Part shown: positions 7,489-15,477 of the stretch, one piece after another
How the letters are laid out: each line of letters starts with the position of its first letter
Position numbering within the stretch: the first letter of the stretch is position 1
Source of the DNA: Brachybacterium sp.
GTDB taxonomy: Bacteria; Actinomycetota; Actinomycetes; Actinomycetales; Dermabacteraceae
DNA length: 19,064 nucleotides
NCBI GenBank assembly: GCA_030451965.1
Contig: JAKDNE010000014.1
Span: 1-19,064 of the forward strand
Direction of reading: 5' to 3'
Made by a program: the position numbers and the translations under genes
Notes under the pieces: generated by a model
Databases searched by the model: none
What the model was told of the DNA's origin: nothing
What the model saw: the letters and a program-made list of their open reading frames with translations, nothing else

Positions 7489-8238
7489 GTGACCGTCCCC
7501 GAGCGCGCTCCCCTCGGCGCCGCCCTCGCGATGCTGCTGGCCGTGGTCTCGCTCACGGGAACCCTCTCCCCACTGCTGATGGCCGTCTCCCTCGCGCTGC
7601 TCGCCCTGCTGATCGGCATCGCCTGGCCAGCACTGCTCGAGCTGCCCTCCCCGGTCGGCACCCGGGTCGTGGTGGCCGGCAGCGGCATCCTCGGAGCCCT
7701 GGTCACGGTGCTGGCCCCGGAACGCATCACACCGATCACGGGGGTCGTGATGGTGTGCGCGATCGGGGTGTTCGCCGCGTTCGGGCACGAGATGGTGCGC
7801 ACGGAGCGCCGCGATCTCACCGCATCGCTCACCGGCACCGTGGCCGGGGTGTTCGTCGCGGCGATCGCCGCCAGCTGGATCATCGCCCAGAGCGCCGCCG
7901 TCGAGGCCGGCACGACCGGTGTGGTCACCTCCATCGCCGCAGGACTCGCAGCGACTCTGCTGGTGAACTCCACTCCCCTGCCCTCCCTGCCGCGGTTCGT
8001 GCTCTCCGCCCTGACCGGGACGGGGGTGACCGTGGCGCTCGCGATCTCGCTGGCCGACCTGTGGCCCGCGCTCGCGGCGGGCATCGGTCTCGTGACCGCG
8101 ATCGGCGCGAGCTCTGCGCACCTGCTGACGGGATCCTCGCTGGTCGCGAAGGAGCCGCTCCCCTCGCTGGCGGTCGCCGCGGTCCCGGTGGCGACCGTCG
8201 GGGTGGTCACCCACCTGGTGGTCGTGCTGCTGCCCTGA
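7489..8238 (+). CDS. Polytopic membrane protein, about eight helices, function unknown
   Basis: 249-aa, very hydrophobic protein that I cannot assign to a named family. Hydrophobic segments lie at about 11-27, 29-50, 58-76, 84-99, 115-134, 144-160, 172-190 and 226-248, with more near 194-212. A short basic/acidic loop, HEMVRTERRDL (100-110), probably faces the cytoplasm. The start is GTG (7489-7491) with AGGAG five nt upstream (7479-7483), which fixes the start well. The gene is transcribed away from mshD and stands alone, 123 bp before the 33-aa gene. No catalytic or substrate motif is visible. A permease-like or small-molecule transport role would be speculation. Confidence 0.8.
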   Translation: MTVPERAPLGAALAMLLAVVSLTGTLSPLLMAVSLALLALLIGIAWPALLELPSPVGTRVVVAGSGILGALVTVLAPERITPITGVVMVCAIGVFAAFGHEMVRTERRDLTASLTGTVAGVFVAAIAASWIIAQSAAVEAGTTGVVTSIAAGLAATLLVNSTPLPSLPRFVLSALTGTGVTVALAISLADLWPALAAGIGLVTAIGASSAHLLTGSSLVAKEPLPSLAVAAVPVATVGVVTHLVVVLLP

Positions 8239-8348
8239 GGTCCCGCACGACGGACCCCGCACACACCTGCTCCTCGACTCTTCAGGCTCGCGTCGGCGGC
8301 ACCGGACCGACCTCGACCGTGCCTCCCCTGCGCACGCGGCGGGAGCGA

Positions 8349-8354
8349 TAGACT
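8349..8354 (+). promoter_or_regulatory. -10 box (TAGACT) of an apparently leaderless transcript
   Basis: TAGACT ends 7 nt before the ATG at 8362. RNA polymerase would start at or next to the A of ATG, leaving no leader. There is no ribosome-binding site before this ATG, which fits leaderless translation, common in actinobacteria. Confidence 0.6.
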
Positions 8355-8361
8355 CTGCGGC

Positions 8362-8463
8362 ATGTCTGCCCTGTCACTGTTCTTCATCGCCCTCGTCGTC
8401 CTGGTGGGCCTCGGCACGCTCGCCTTCACCCTCCTGGTGATCACCCGCCTGTTCGATCGCTGA
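8362..8463 (+). CDS. 33-aa hydrophobic membrane microprotein
   Basis: A complete small frame from ATG to TGA encoding 33 residues: start MSALSLFFIALVV, then a hydrophobic run to LLVITRLFD and a final Arg. Nearly the whole peptide is one membrane segment with a short charged C-terminal end. Support comes from a TAGACT promoter box exactly placed for a leaderless start and from its position 16 nt before the nitrobindin-like gene, which has no obvious ribosome-binding site of its own. The microprotein may therefore carry the operon promoter and couple translation. I recognise no family. It could also be a leader peptide rather than a functional protein. Confidence 0.5.
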   Translation: MSALSLFFIALVVLVGLGTLAFTLLVITRLFDR

Positions 8464-8479
8464 GCGTTCCGCAGCCTCG

Positions 8480-9112
8480 ATGCCCATCACGCTCGACACC
8501 TCTCTCCCTCCGTCCCTGTACCCGCTGGCCTGGCTGATCGGCAGCTGGGAGGGCAACGGCGCCCTCAGCACGGCGGACGCCGACGCCCCGGACGTCCGCA
8601 TCGAGCAGCAGCTGGTCTGCACCGCTCGTGAGGACGGCGCGATGGAGTGGCGCTCCACCATCCACCGGATCGACGCCCCCGCCCCACTGCCCCCCACCAG
8701 CGCCTTCGCGCGGGAGGCGGCCGAGACGCCGACAGCTGCCGGCACCGGGGAGCGCACGCTGCTGCACCGCGAGGACGGGATCTGGACTGTCGGCGATCTC
8801 CTGCCCGGCCAGGACCGGGAAGCGGCCGCGGCCGCCGGACCGGGCACCCCCGGGAGTTTCCTGCCCCACCACCTCGAGGCGCACCTGACCCGCCCGGGCG
8901 GGTCGGCCGAGGAATGGGCCGGGGAGGTGCGGGGACCGCGGGTGCAGCTCGCACTCGCCTCCCCCGACGGCGAGATCGCCGCGACCCGCATGTTCGGCTA
9001 CGTCAGCGGCCGGTTGATGTGGCTGTGGGAGCACCGCCTGCCTGTTCCCGACGGCGCCCCCGACGAGACTGCCCTGACCCCCTACCTGTCCTTGGAGATG
9101 CACCGTGTCTGA
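8480..9112 (+). CDS. FABP-family / nitrobindin-like heme-binding protein (DUF1794)
   Basis: 210-aa protein of the THAP4/nitrobindin family: a ten-strand beta-barrel in which relatives bind ferric heme and isomerise peroxynitrite to nitrate. The family motif GxWxGxG is present as GSWEGNG (21-27), followed by barrel strands, and YVSGRLMWLWE lies near the C-terminus. The terminal LSLEMHRV ends with His208, the likely proximal heme ligand by analogy with the C-terminal His of the family. An insert rich in Ala, Gly and Pro (about 66-125) makes it longer than the roughly 165-aa M. tuberculosis homologues. Its end overlaps the ygfZ-like start by 8 nt, so the two are co-translated. Heme binding is inferred. 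Confidence 0.82.
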   Translation: MPITLDTSLPPSLYPLAWLIGSWEGNGALSTADADAPDVRIEQQLVCTAREDGAMEWRSTIHRIDAPAPLPPTSAFAREAAETPTAAGTGERTLLHREDGIWTVGDLLPGQDREAAAAAGPGTPGSFLPHHLEAHLTRPGGSAEEWAGEVRGPRVQLALASPDGEIAATRMFGYVSGRLMWLWEHRLPVPDGAPDETALTPYLSLEMHRV

Positions 9113-10226
9113 TCCTGTCCGTGACGTCCGTCCCCTGCTGCGCGAGAGCGCGGTCCTCGGCGATGGTCCCGATGCGACGGTCCCCACCCACTACGGCGCA
9201 CCGCTGCGCGAGCAACGACATCTGCTCGACGGCACCGCGGTCGTCGACCTGGGGCAGCTCGAGCTGCTCGAGGTGCGTGGAGCGGACGCCCGCAGCTGGA
9301 TGACCACCGTCACCACCCAGGTCCTCTCCGGGACCCCCGTCGGCTCCTCCTCCTCGCTGGCCGTGCTGTCGCCGCAGGGCCGGATCCAGCACATGGCCTC
9401 GGCCGTGGTGGTGGACGAGGACGCGCTGCTGCTGGTGCTGGATGCCGGCGCCCGCGCCGGGATGCGCCAGTACCTGGAGATGATGCGCTTCGCTGCACGG
9501 GTCGAGCTGACCGATCGGGACGACCTGCGGGTACTCGGCGCCCTCTCGCCCGCTCCCGAGGTGCTGCCGCAGCTCGGACTGCCCGCTCCGCTCGCGACCT
9601 GGTCCGAACCCTGGCCCGAGCTCGCCCCCGGCGGTGTGGCCTACGGTCCCGACCCCGAGGACCCGGTGGGCGCAGTGCTCACGATCCTCGACGCCGCAGC
9701 CCTCGAACAGCTGCCCTGGCGCCACGAGCACCTGGCCGGGATGAGCTCCTGGGAGGCGCTGCGGATCGCGGACCATCGCGCCCGCGCCGCCCGCGAGGTC
9801 GACGAGCGCAGCATCCCCCACGAGCTCGATCTGCTGCGCACCACCGTGCACACCACCAAGGGCTGCTACCGCGGGCAGGAGACGGTCGCCAAGGTCCTGA
9901 ACCTCGGCCAGCCGCCGCGACGCCTGGTCATGCTCCACCTCGACGGATCGCAGGACGTGCCGGCCGCCGCAGGCGGAGAGGTGCGCCTCGGCGGGTCCGA
10001 CGGGAAGGTCATCGGCACCGTCACCTCCGCCGCACTGCACGCCGACCTGGGCCCGATCGCACTGGCCGTCGTGCGCCGAGCCGCACCGGTGGATGCAGCG
10101 CTGTCGGTGCAGGTCCTGCTCGCCGGGGCCGACGGTGAGAGCTCCTCGATGTGGCTCGACGCCTCCCAGGAGCCGATCGTCCTGCCCCGGGATCATGGCG
10201 CGCGGCCGGCCACCGCCAAGCTCTGA
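9105..10226 (+). CDS. ygfZ: YgfZ/GcvT-type folate-binding protein
   Basis: 373-aa protein of the GcvT-like family that helps assemble or repair certain Fe-S enzymes using tetrahydrofolate. The diagnostic YgfZ signature KGCYRGQE is at 252-259, with the essential Cys254. The N-terminal part has VVDLGQLELLEVRGADARSWM (47-66), as in GcvT folds, and a C-terminal barrel-like part begins near 270. The start is GTG (9105-9107) inside the end of the nitrobindin-like gene, with TTGGAG upstream, so translation is coupled. The 172-bp gap downstream holds a GC-rich hairpin. I am confident of the family but not of the client enzymes in this organism. Confidence 0.88.
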   Translation: MSDPVRDVRPLLRESAVLGDGPDATVPTHYGAPLREQRHLLDGTAVVDLGQLELLEVRGADARSWMTTVTTQVLSGTPVGSSSSLAVLSPQGRIQHMASAVVVDEDALLLVLDAGARAGMRQYLEMMRFAARVELTDRDDLRVLGALSPAPEVLPQLGLPAPLATWSEPWPELAPGGVAYGPDPEDPVGAVLTILDAAALEQLPWRHEHLAGMSSWEALRIADHRARAAREVDERSIPHELDLLRTTVHTTKGCYRGQETVAKVLNLGQPPRRLVMLHLDGSQDVPAAAGGEVRLGGSDGKVIGTVTSAALHADLGPIALAVVRRAAPVDAALSVQVLLAGADGESSSMWLDASQEPIVLPRDHGARPATAKL

Positions 10227-10246
10227 CCGCCGAGTCGGCACCCGAG

Positions 10247-10275
10247 CCTGCGCCGTCGATCTCCGGCGGCGCAGG
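10247..10275 (+). terminator. Possible terminator hairpin after ygfZ
   Basis: Inverted repeat CCTGCGCCG (10247-10255) / CGGCGCAGG (10267-10275) with an 11-base loop, about 20 nt after the ygfZ stop. No T-tract follows. More GC-rich dyads lie just beyond it. Termination is plausible in a GC-rich genome but unproven. Confidence 0.4.
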
Positions 10276-10385
10276 GGTCCGCCGGCCGCTCCCGTCGGCC
10301 GATCCGGGTCGGCCTCCACGGCGCCCTCACGGATCCTGCACCGCATCCCTTCTCGGTCTCCGCTGTGCCGCCACCGTCGACCTGG

Positions 10386-10391
10386 AAGAAT
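10386..10391 (+). promoter_or_regulatory. Weak -10-like box before the 144-aa gene
   Basis: AAGAAT ends 7 nt before the ATG at 10399, the same spacing as the leaderless starts elsewhere in the window. The first base departs from TANNNT. No convincing ribosome-binding site is present. This is a weak member of the set. Confidence 0.3.
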
Positions 10392-10398
10392 GGCGGGT

Positions 10399-10833
10399 AT
10401 GAGAGCTGAGGGTGACCAGCAGGACTGGATCCGGCACCGTCGGGAGGTGTTCGAGACCAAGGAGCGGGCGCTGCATGCCGCCCGCGATGCAGAACATGAG
10501 AAGGCCACCGCGATGATCCGTGAGGGCATCGCCCGGTTCGAGCAGGCCGGCATCCCCCCGGTGCCGCTGCGCGCGCGCCCGTACCGCGGGGGCGGCACCA
10601 TCCGCACCTCCCTGACGGGCTGGTACCTCAAGCAGGACCGTTCCCTCGCCGTGGACCGCGAGGGTCACTACTACGTGATGCGCGTCGACGGCGGACTGCG
10701 ATCCCGGGTGCAGGGCGCGACCCCCGCCCCCGGCCACGCACCGCTGATCGTGGGGCGCGGCGCCCGCGACGGGGACACCTTCCGCCTCGAGGAGCTGCTG
10801 GAGATGCGCCTGCAGGACCCGGTGCGAGCATGA
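10399..10833 (+). CDS. Conserved-looking hypothetical protein, 144 aa
   Basis: I do not recognise this family. The first 50 residues are charged and probably helical (QDWIRHRREVFETKERALHAARDAEHEKATAMIREG). The rest looks like an alpha/beta domain with RGGGTIRTSLTGWYLKQDRSLAVDREGHYYVMRV (about 64-97) and a final EELLEMRLQ helix. No signal peptide or membrane segment is seen. The ATG at 10399 was chosen because the protein quality drops upstream and a -10-like box stands 7 nt before it. The stop overlaps the next start as ATGA (10830-10833), so it is probably translated together with the FUSC-family membrane protein and may act with it. Confidence 0.72.
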   Translation: MRAEGDQQDWIRHRREVFETKERALHAARDAEHEKATAMIREGIARFEQAGIPPVPLRARPYRGGGTIRTSLTGWYLKQDRSLAVDREGHYYVMRVDGGLRSRVQGATPAPGHAPLIVGRGARDGDTFRLEELLEMRLQDPVRA

Positions 10834-12155
10834 GCATGGCACAGCCGCCACCGACCGGGGGCCGAGCACCGCTGACCCCGACCACGTCGATCCCGATCAT
10901 CGAGCGGGCCCGCGACTCCATCCACGACTGGTTCGTCCAGGGCGTCACCCGTGGGCGCGGCGACGTGCTCACCGTGGGCCGCGCAGCCCTCGCCGCCAGC
11001 CTGGCGTACCTGATCAGCGGAATCCTCTGGGGTCACGAATTCCCGTTCTTCTCCTCGATCGTCGCCTTCGTCATCATCGGCTTCGGCATCGAGAAGAAGA
11101 TGCGCAAGATCGTCGAGATGTCCTGCGGCGTGCTGCTCGGACTGCTGCTGGGCGAGCTCGCCCGCGGTCTGCTCGGCTCGGGGACCTGGCAGATCCTGGT
11201 CGTGGTGTTCGTGGCCGGGATGCTGGCCCGCCTCATCGACTCCAGCAAGCTCTTCGGGTTCCAGGTGGCGATCCAGTCGCTGCTGGTGATGATCATGCCG
11301 ATCACTCCCACGATGACGCCGGGTGGGCGAGCGCTGGACGCCGTCACCGGGGTCATCGTCGCGATCATCATCCACCTGCTGCTGTCCGGGGACCCGCGCC
11401 GTCTCCAGAGCCGCGCCGCCGCCTCCTTCTACCGTGAGCTCGAGGGCACCCTGGTCAACCTCGCGCTCTCGGCACGCAGCGGCGACCGCCGCGTGGCGCA
11501 GGCGGCGCTGCGGAAGATCCGCGAGGTCTCCCAGAAATACACCGACGAGTGGAAGCTCGCCAACGACGTCGCCGATGAGATCGCCACCTTCGCCCCGTCC
11601 GGCCTGCGCCACGCCGACGACGTGAGCCGTCTCCAGCACCTGCTGGTGGGTTCGGACCGGGCGATGCGCAACATGCGCGTGATCGCCCGGCGCCAGTCGG
11701 AGTTCCTCGAGGCCGTGCGCGGGGACGCCCACTCCACGCTCGCCGACGCGCTGCTCGCCGCCCGTGATGCCGTCATCGAGCTCAGCGCCGCGGTCTCCCA
11801 CGAGGACGTGGACTTCACCATGGCCCGGCGGAAGCTGCGCCTGTTCGGCTCCTACCTCTCCCCCGAGATGCTGCTGCGCAACGATGAGGGGAACCGTCCA
11901 GGCAGGGCCGGGCACTTCGAAGGCGTCACCCTGACGGTCCAGCTGCGCTCGCTCGCGATCGACCTGCTGCAGGCCACGGGGCTCAGCGCCGCGGAGGCGA
12001 AGCAGTTCCTGCCCAGCCTGGTCGTCGCCGCGGACGGCGATGCCATCGGTCCCCGCCCGATGACCATGGAGATGCAGGCGCTGGAGCCGCAGGCCACCAC
12101 CGAGGCACTCGAGCTGCTGATCACCGACCGCTCCGACCCGGACCGCCGCCGCTGA
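10830..12155 (+). CDS. FUSC-family (aromatic acid exporter-like) membrane protein
   Basis: 441-aa protein. After a polar N-terminus, residues about 48-190 hold several membrane helices (ALAASLAYLISGILW, FFSSIVAFVIIGFGI, VLLGLLLGELARGLL, ILVVVFVAGMLARLI, QSLLVMIMPI, AVTGVIVAIIIHLLL). The rest is a long, mostly helical cytoplasmic domain. The early GRAALAASLAYLIS segment and the helix-bundle-plus-soluble-half layout resemble FUSC/ArAE exporters, proposed to export aromatic acids or similar compounds. The start overlaps the stop of the 144-aa gene; an alternative ATG lies at 10836. Substrate is unknown. It is shorter than full two-module FUSC proteins, so it may work as a dimer. Confidence 0.75.
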   Translation: MSMAQPPPTGGRAPLTPTTSIPIIERARDSIHDWFVQGVTRGRGDVLTVGRAALAASLAYLISGILWGHEFPFFSSIVAFVIIGFGIEKKMRKIVEMSCGVLLGLLLGELARGLLGSGTWQILVVVFVAGMLARLIDSSKLFGFQVAIQSLLVMIMPITPTMTPGGRALDAVTGVIVAIIIHLLLSGDPRRLQSRAAASFYRELEGTLVNLALSARSGDRRVAQAALRKIREVSQKYTDEWKLANDVADEIATFAPSGLRHADDVSRLQHLLVGSDRAMRNMRVIARRQSEFLEAVRGDAHSTLADALLAARDAVIELSAAVSHEDVDFTMARRKLRLFGSYLSPEMLLRNDEGNRPGRAGHFEGVTLTVQLRSLAIDLLQATGLSAAEAKQFLPSLVVAADGDAIGPRPMTMEMQALEPQATTEALELLITDRSDPDRRR

Positions 12156-12205
12156 CGCCGTGACACTCCCGCGCCGGTATACGGGATCCGTCCAGGCGCT
12201 GCCCG

Positions 12206-12211
12206 TATCCT
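12206..12211 (+). promoter_or_regulatory. -10 box (TATCCT) of an apparently leaderless transcript
   Basis: TATCCT ends 6 nt before the ATG at 12218. No ribosome-binding site precedes that ATG. The box lies partly in the right arm of a 7-bp dyad, ATACGGG (12179-12185) / CCCGTAT (12202-12208), which could be an operator or the end of the upstream transcript. Confidence 0.6.
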
Positions 12212-12217
12212 GATCCG

Positions 12218-12535
12218 ATGATCGCCCTCATCCAGATGTGGATCTTCCTCGTGCTCGCCGTGGCCCTGCTGGCCGTGGAGATCTGGGCGCTGGTGAACGC
12301 CCTGCGCTTCCGCCCCGACGCGTACACCGCGGCCGGGAAGCGCAGCAAGACCTTCTGGGGCATCCTGACGGGCGTGGCCGTGCTGCTGGGCTTCCTGTCG
12401 CTCCCCTATCCGGTGGGCCGGGGCAGCTCGATGCTGTTCATGATCGCCGGCGTGGTCATCGCCGGAGTCTTCCTCGCAGACGTCCTGCCCGCACTGAAGC
12501 GGGTCATGGGCCGCGCCCAGGGCAACCGCAGGTGA
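12218..12535 (+). CDS. DUF2516 family membrane protein
   Basis: 105-aa protein with three hydrophobic segments (about 5-28, 46-63, 71-92). The stretch between the first two, VNALRFRPDAYTAAGKRSKTFW (26-47), is the characteristic core of the actinobacterial DUF2516 family, whose function is unknown. The C-terminus is basic (LKRVMGRAQGNRR) and probably cytoplasmic. The gene starts at an ATG placed 6 nt after TATCCT with no ribosome-binding site, so it is probably leaderless and independently transcribed. It converges on fbaA, with 183 bp between the two stops. Confidence 0.85.
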   Translation: MIALIQMWIFLVLAVALLAVEIWALVNALRFRPDAYTAAGKRSKTFWGILTGVAVLLGFLSLPYPVGRGSSMLFMIAGVVIAGVFLADVLPALKRVMGRAQGNRR

Positions 12536-12668
12536 GGCCCGCCTGACCGCGACGGGACGCGGCGCCGCCCGTCTCACCACTGCGGTCCCGGCCCCGCCCG
12601 GCTCTCGGTGACCTTCTCTCCCCGGCTCTTCGTCGCATCATGCACGGGCGCGGGCTCAGGACATACAA

Positions 12669-12700
12669 CGGGACCCCGGAGCCGAAGCCCCGGGGTCCCG
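12669..12700 (-). terminator. Strong UUCG-loop terminator of fbaA
   Basis: On the minus strand the hairpin has a 14-bp stem (9 bp CGGGACCCC/GGGGTCCCG, then GGGGC/GCTCC with one G-T pair) closed by a TTCG tetraloop. It is followed by TTGTATGT. It begins 18 nt after the fbaA stop. The stem could also stop transcripts arriving from the DUF2516 side. Confidence 0.9.
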
Positions 12701-12718
12701 TCTGATGCGTCGAGTCGA

Positions 12719-13747
<1,029 letters not shown>

Positions 13748-13882
13748 GGGGGCATTCTCCTTCGCTGAAGCTGTGGGCGACGGCCGGCGGTGCCGTGCAC
13801 CGCGCAGGGCCGTCCGATCGCCCCCATTGTTCCACAGCGACCCTGACGGCCCTCTGCCGGAGGTCCCCCGTGGACGCCGCGC

Positions 13883-14554
13883 TCAGCGCAGCGGACCGGC
13901 GGGCACCTCGGCGTGCTGCAGGATCCAGCTGTGCATCGCGATCGCGGCCGCCGCGGCGACGTTGATCGAGCGGGTGGAGCCGAACTGGGTGATGCCGACG
14001 ACGAGGTCCGCGGCGGCGAGGATCTCGGCGCTCACGCCGGGGCCCTCCTGCCCCACGACCAGCAGCGCGTTGCGCGGCAGCGGGGTGCGCTCGATCGGCT
14101 GCGCCCCCTCCACCAGGTCGATGGCGACGATCGGCCGGTCCCGCTCGCGCGCCCAGGCGATCAGGTGCGCGGCGTCGGGGTGGTGGATCTCGTGCTGGTA
14201 GCGATCGGTGACCATGGCGCCCCGACGGTTCCAGCGTCGTCGGCCGACGATATGGAAGGCGTCGACGGCGAAGGCGTTGGCCGTGCGCACCACCGAGCCG
14301 ATGTTCGCGTCGTGCTCGAGGTTCTCGATCGCGACGTGCAGCTCGTGACGGTGGAGATCGAGCTCGGCGATGATCGCCTCGCGACGCCAGTACCGGAAAC
14401 GGTCCTCGACGTTGCGGCGGTCGCCGGCGGCCAGCAGCTCCGGGTCCAGGCGGGGGTCCGACGGCCACGGCCCGGGATGGGGCCCGACCCCGACCTGGCG
14501 GGGAGCATCCGCGGCGGCCCGGGAGGCTGTGCTGTCATCGGCCGGAGAGGTCAT
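13883..14554 (-). CDS. SpoU/TrmH-family RNA 2'-O-methyltransferase
   Basis: 223-aa SPOUT-fold methyltransferase that transfers a methyl group from S-adenosylmethionine to a ribose in tRNA or rRNA. All three family motifs are visible: NIGSVVRTANAF (84-95, with the catalytic-type Asn and Arg), GQEGPG (168-173) and TRSINVAAAAAIAMH (194-208). The N-terminus (1-60) is not an L30-like rRNA-binding domain. Resemblance is closer to TrmH-like enzymes, but the target base cannot be deduced. The ATG (14552-14554) overlaps the DedA stop as ATGA and has GGAGGAG before it. The open frame extends further upstream, but that region is the DedA gene in another frame. Confidence 0.88.
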   Translation of the reverse strand: MTSPADDSTASRAAADAPRQVGVGPHPGPWPSDPRLDPELLAAGDRRNVEDRFRYWRREAIIAELDLHRHELHVAIENLEHDANIGSVVRTANAFAVDAFHIVGRRRWNRRGAMVTDRYQHEIHHPDAAHLIAWARERDRPIVAIDLVEGAQPIERTPLPRNALLVVGQEGPGVSAEILAAADLVVGITQFGSTRSINVAAAAAIAMHSWILQHAEVPAGPLR

Positions 14555-15240
14555 CGCTCCTCCCCCTGCTCGGCGACGCTCCCTGCCGCGGGCTCGTCGA
14601 GGTGCTGCTGGTCCGGGTCGGGCAGACCGAGTGCGCGGCGCCTGCGCTCGCGCAGGATCAGCCGGATCACGAACACCAGGACCACCAGTGCGATGAGCGC
14701 GTAGGCGATCGTGGAGAAGAGGTCTGTGTACGGCTCGATGACCGTCCAGTTGCTGCCCATGGAGAACCCGATGGACAGGAAGATCGCGTTCCAGATCGCG
14801 CTGCCGGCGGCGGTGAGAAGCGTGAACATCCCGATCGGCATCGCGTACAGGCCGGCGGGGATCGAGATGAGCGAGCGGATCCCGGGCACGAAGCGTGCGA
14901 AGAAGATGGCCTTGTAGCCATGGCGGTCCATGAAGTCGACTGACGTGTCGTAGTCCTGGACGTGCACCAGCGGCAGTCGGATCACGATCGACCGCAGCCG
15001 CTGCGGACCCAGCAGTCGGCCCAGGCCGTACAGCAGCCAGGCACCGACGACGGAGCCCAGGACGGAGGCCGGCAGCATCGCCCAGAAGGCGTTGTTCGGA
15101 CCGGCTGCGGCCACCCCTGCCAGCGGCAGGATCACCTCGGAGGGGATCGGGGGGAACAGGTTCTCGAGGAAGATCAGCAGGAAGACACCGAAGGCCCCGA
15201 AGCTGTCCATGGTCTCGACCGCCCAGTCGACGATGTTCAT
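14551..15240 (-). CDS. DedA-family membrane protein
   Basis: 229-aa protein of the DedA/VTT family, linked to lipid-carrier translocation and membrane homeostasis. The typical membrane-entrant motif ENLFPPIPSEVILPLAG (26-42) is present, as is the second conserved block FFARFVPGIRSLISIPAG (113-130) with its Arg residues. Further hydrophobic helices lie at about 53-76, 136-160 and 178-196. The C-terminus is charged. The ATG (15238-15240) follows GAGGAG. It is the first gene of a two-gene unit with the RNA methyltransferase, overlapping it by 4 nt. The substrate (for example undecaprenyl phosphate or phospholipid) is not determinable here. Confidence 0.93.
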   Translation of the reverse strand: MNIVDWAVETMDSFGAFGVFLLIFLENLFPPIPSEVILPLAGVAAAGPNNAFWAMLPASVLGSVVGAWLLYGLGRLLGPQRLRSIVIRLPLVHVQDYDTSVDFMDRHGYKAIFFARFVPGIRSLISIPAGLYAMPIGMFTLLTAAGSAIWNAIFLSIGFSMGSNWTVIEPYTDLFSTIAYALIALVVLVFVIRLILRERRRRALGLPDPDQQHLDEPAAGSVAEQGEER

Positions 15241-15368
15241 GCGGGCTCCTCGCGCAATGCGGGCTGGTGGGCTTGCGTGTCAGTGGGACTGGGCACGCTG
15301 ATCGGGCCATGCATGCCAGCGGGGCGGGCCCTCGGGCGCCGGTCCGGTCGTGCCCGTGTCCGTGCCCC

Positions 15369-15374
15369 ATCGTA
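15369..15374 (-). promoter_or_regulatory. Possible -10 box for dedA-trmH
   Basis: Minus-strand TACGAT in the 237-bp divergent gap between dedA and the metallopeptidase gene. It would give a leader of about 120 nt. No good -35 is seen, so this is a tentative call. Confidence 0.3.
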
Positions 15375-15465
15375 GGCGGTCAGGACCGCTCCCGACGCGA
15401 CCGGTCGGTCACGTCCGCAGGACCTTCACGCGCCTGTTCCACCTGCTCAGGGCGTGATCCGGGTC

Positions 15466-15471
15466 TACTCT
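15466..15471 (+). promoter_or_regulatory. -10 box (TACTCT) of an apparently leaderless transcript
   Basis: TACTCT ends 6 nt before the ATG at 15478, with no ribosome-binding site. This supports that ATG as the start rather than the in-frame codon at 15454, which would lie upstream of the transcription start. Confidence 0.65.
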
Positions 15472-15477
15472 GTGGCC

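Noticed and set aside
7315..8262. Upstream extension of the mshD frame to 8262
   Set aside because: It runs antisense to the plus-strand membrane gene. The internal ATG at 7314 has a good ribosome-binding site and gives the normal MshD length.
13826..13831. Minus-strand AACAAT as a -10 box for fbaA
   Set aside because: It departs from TANNNT and has no -35 partner; too weak to list as a feature.
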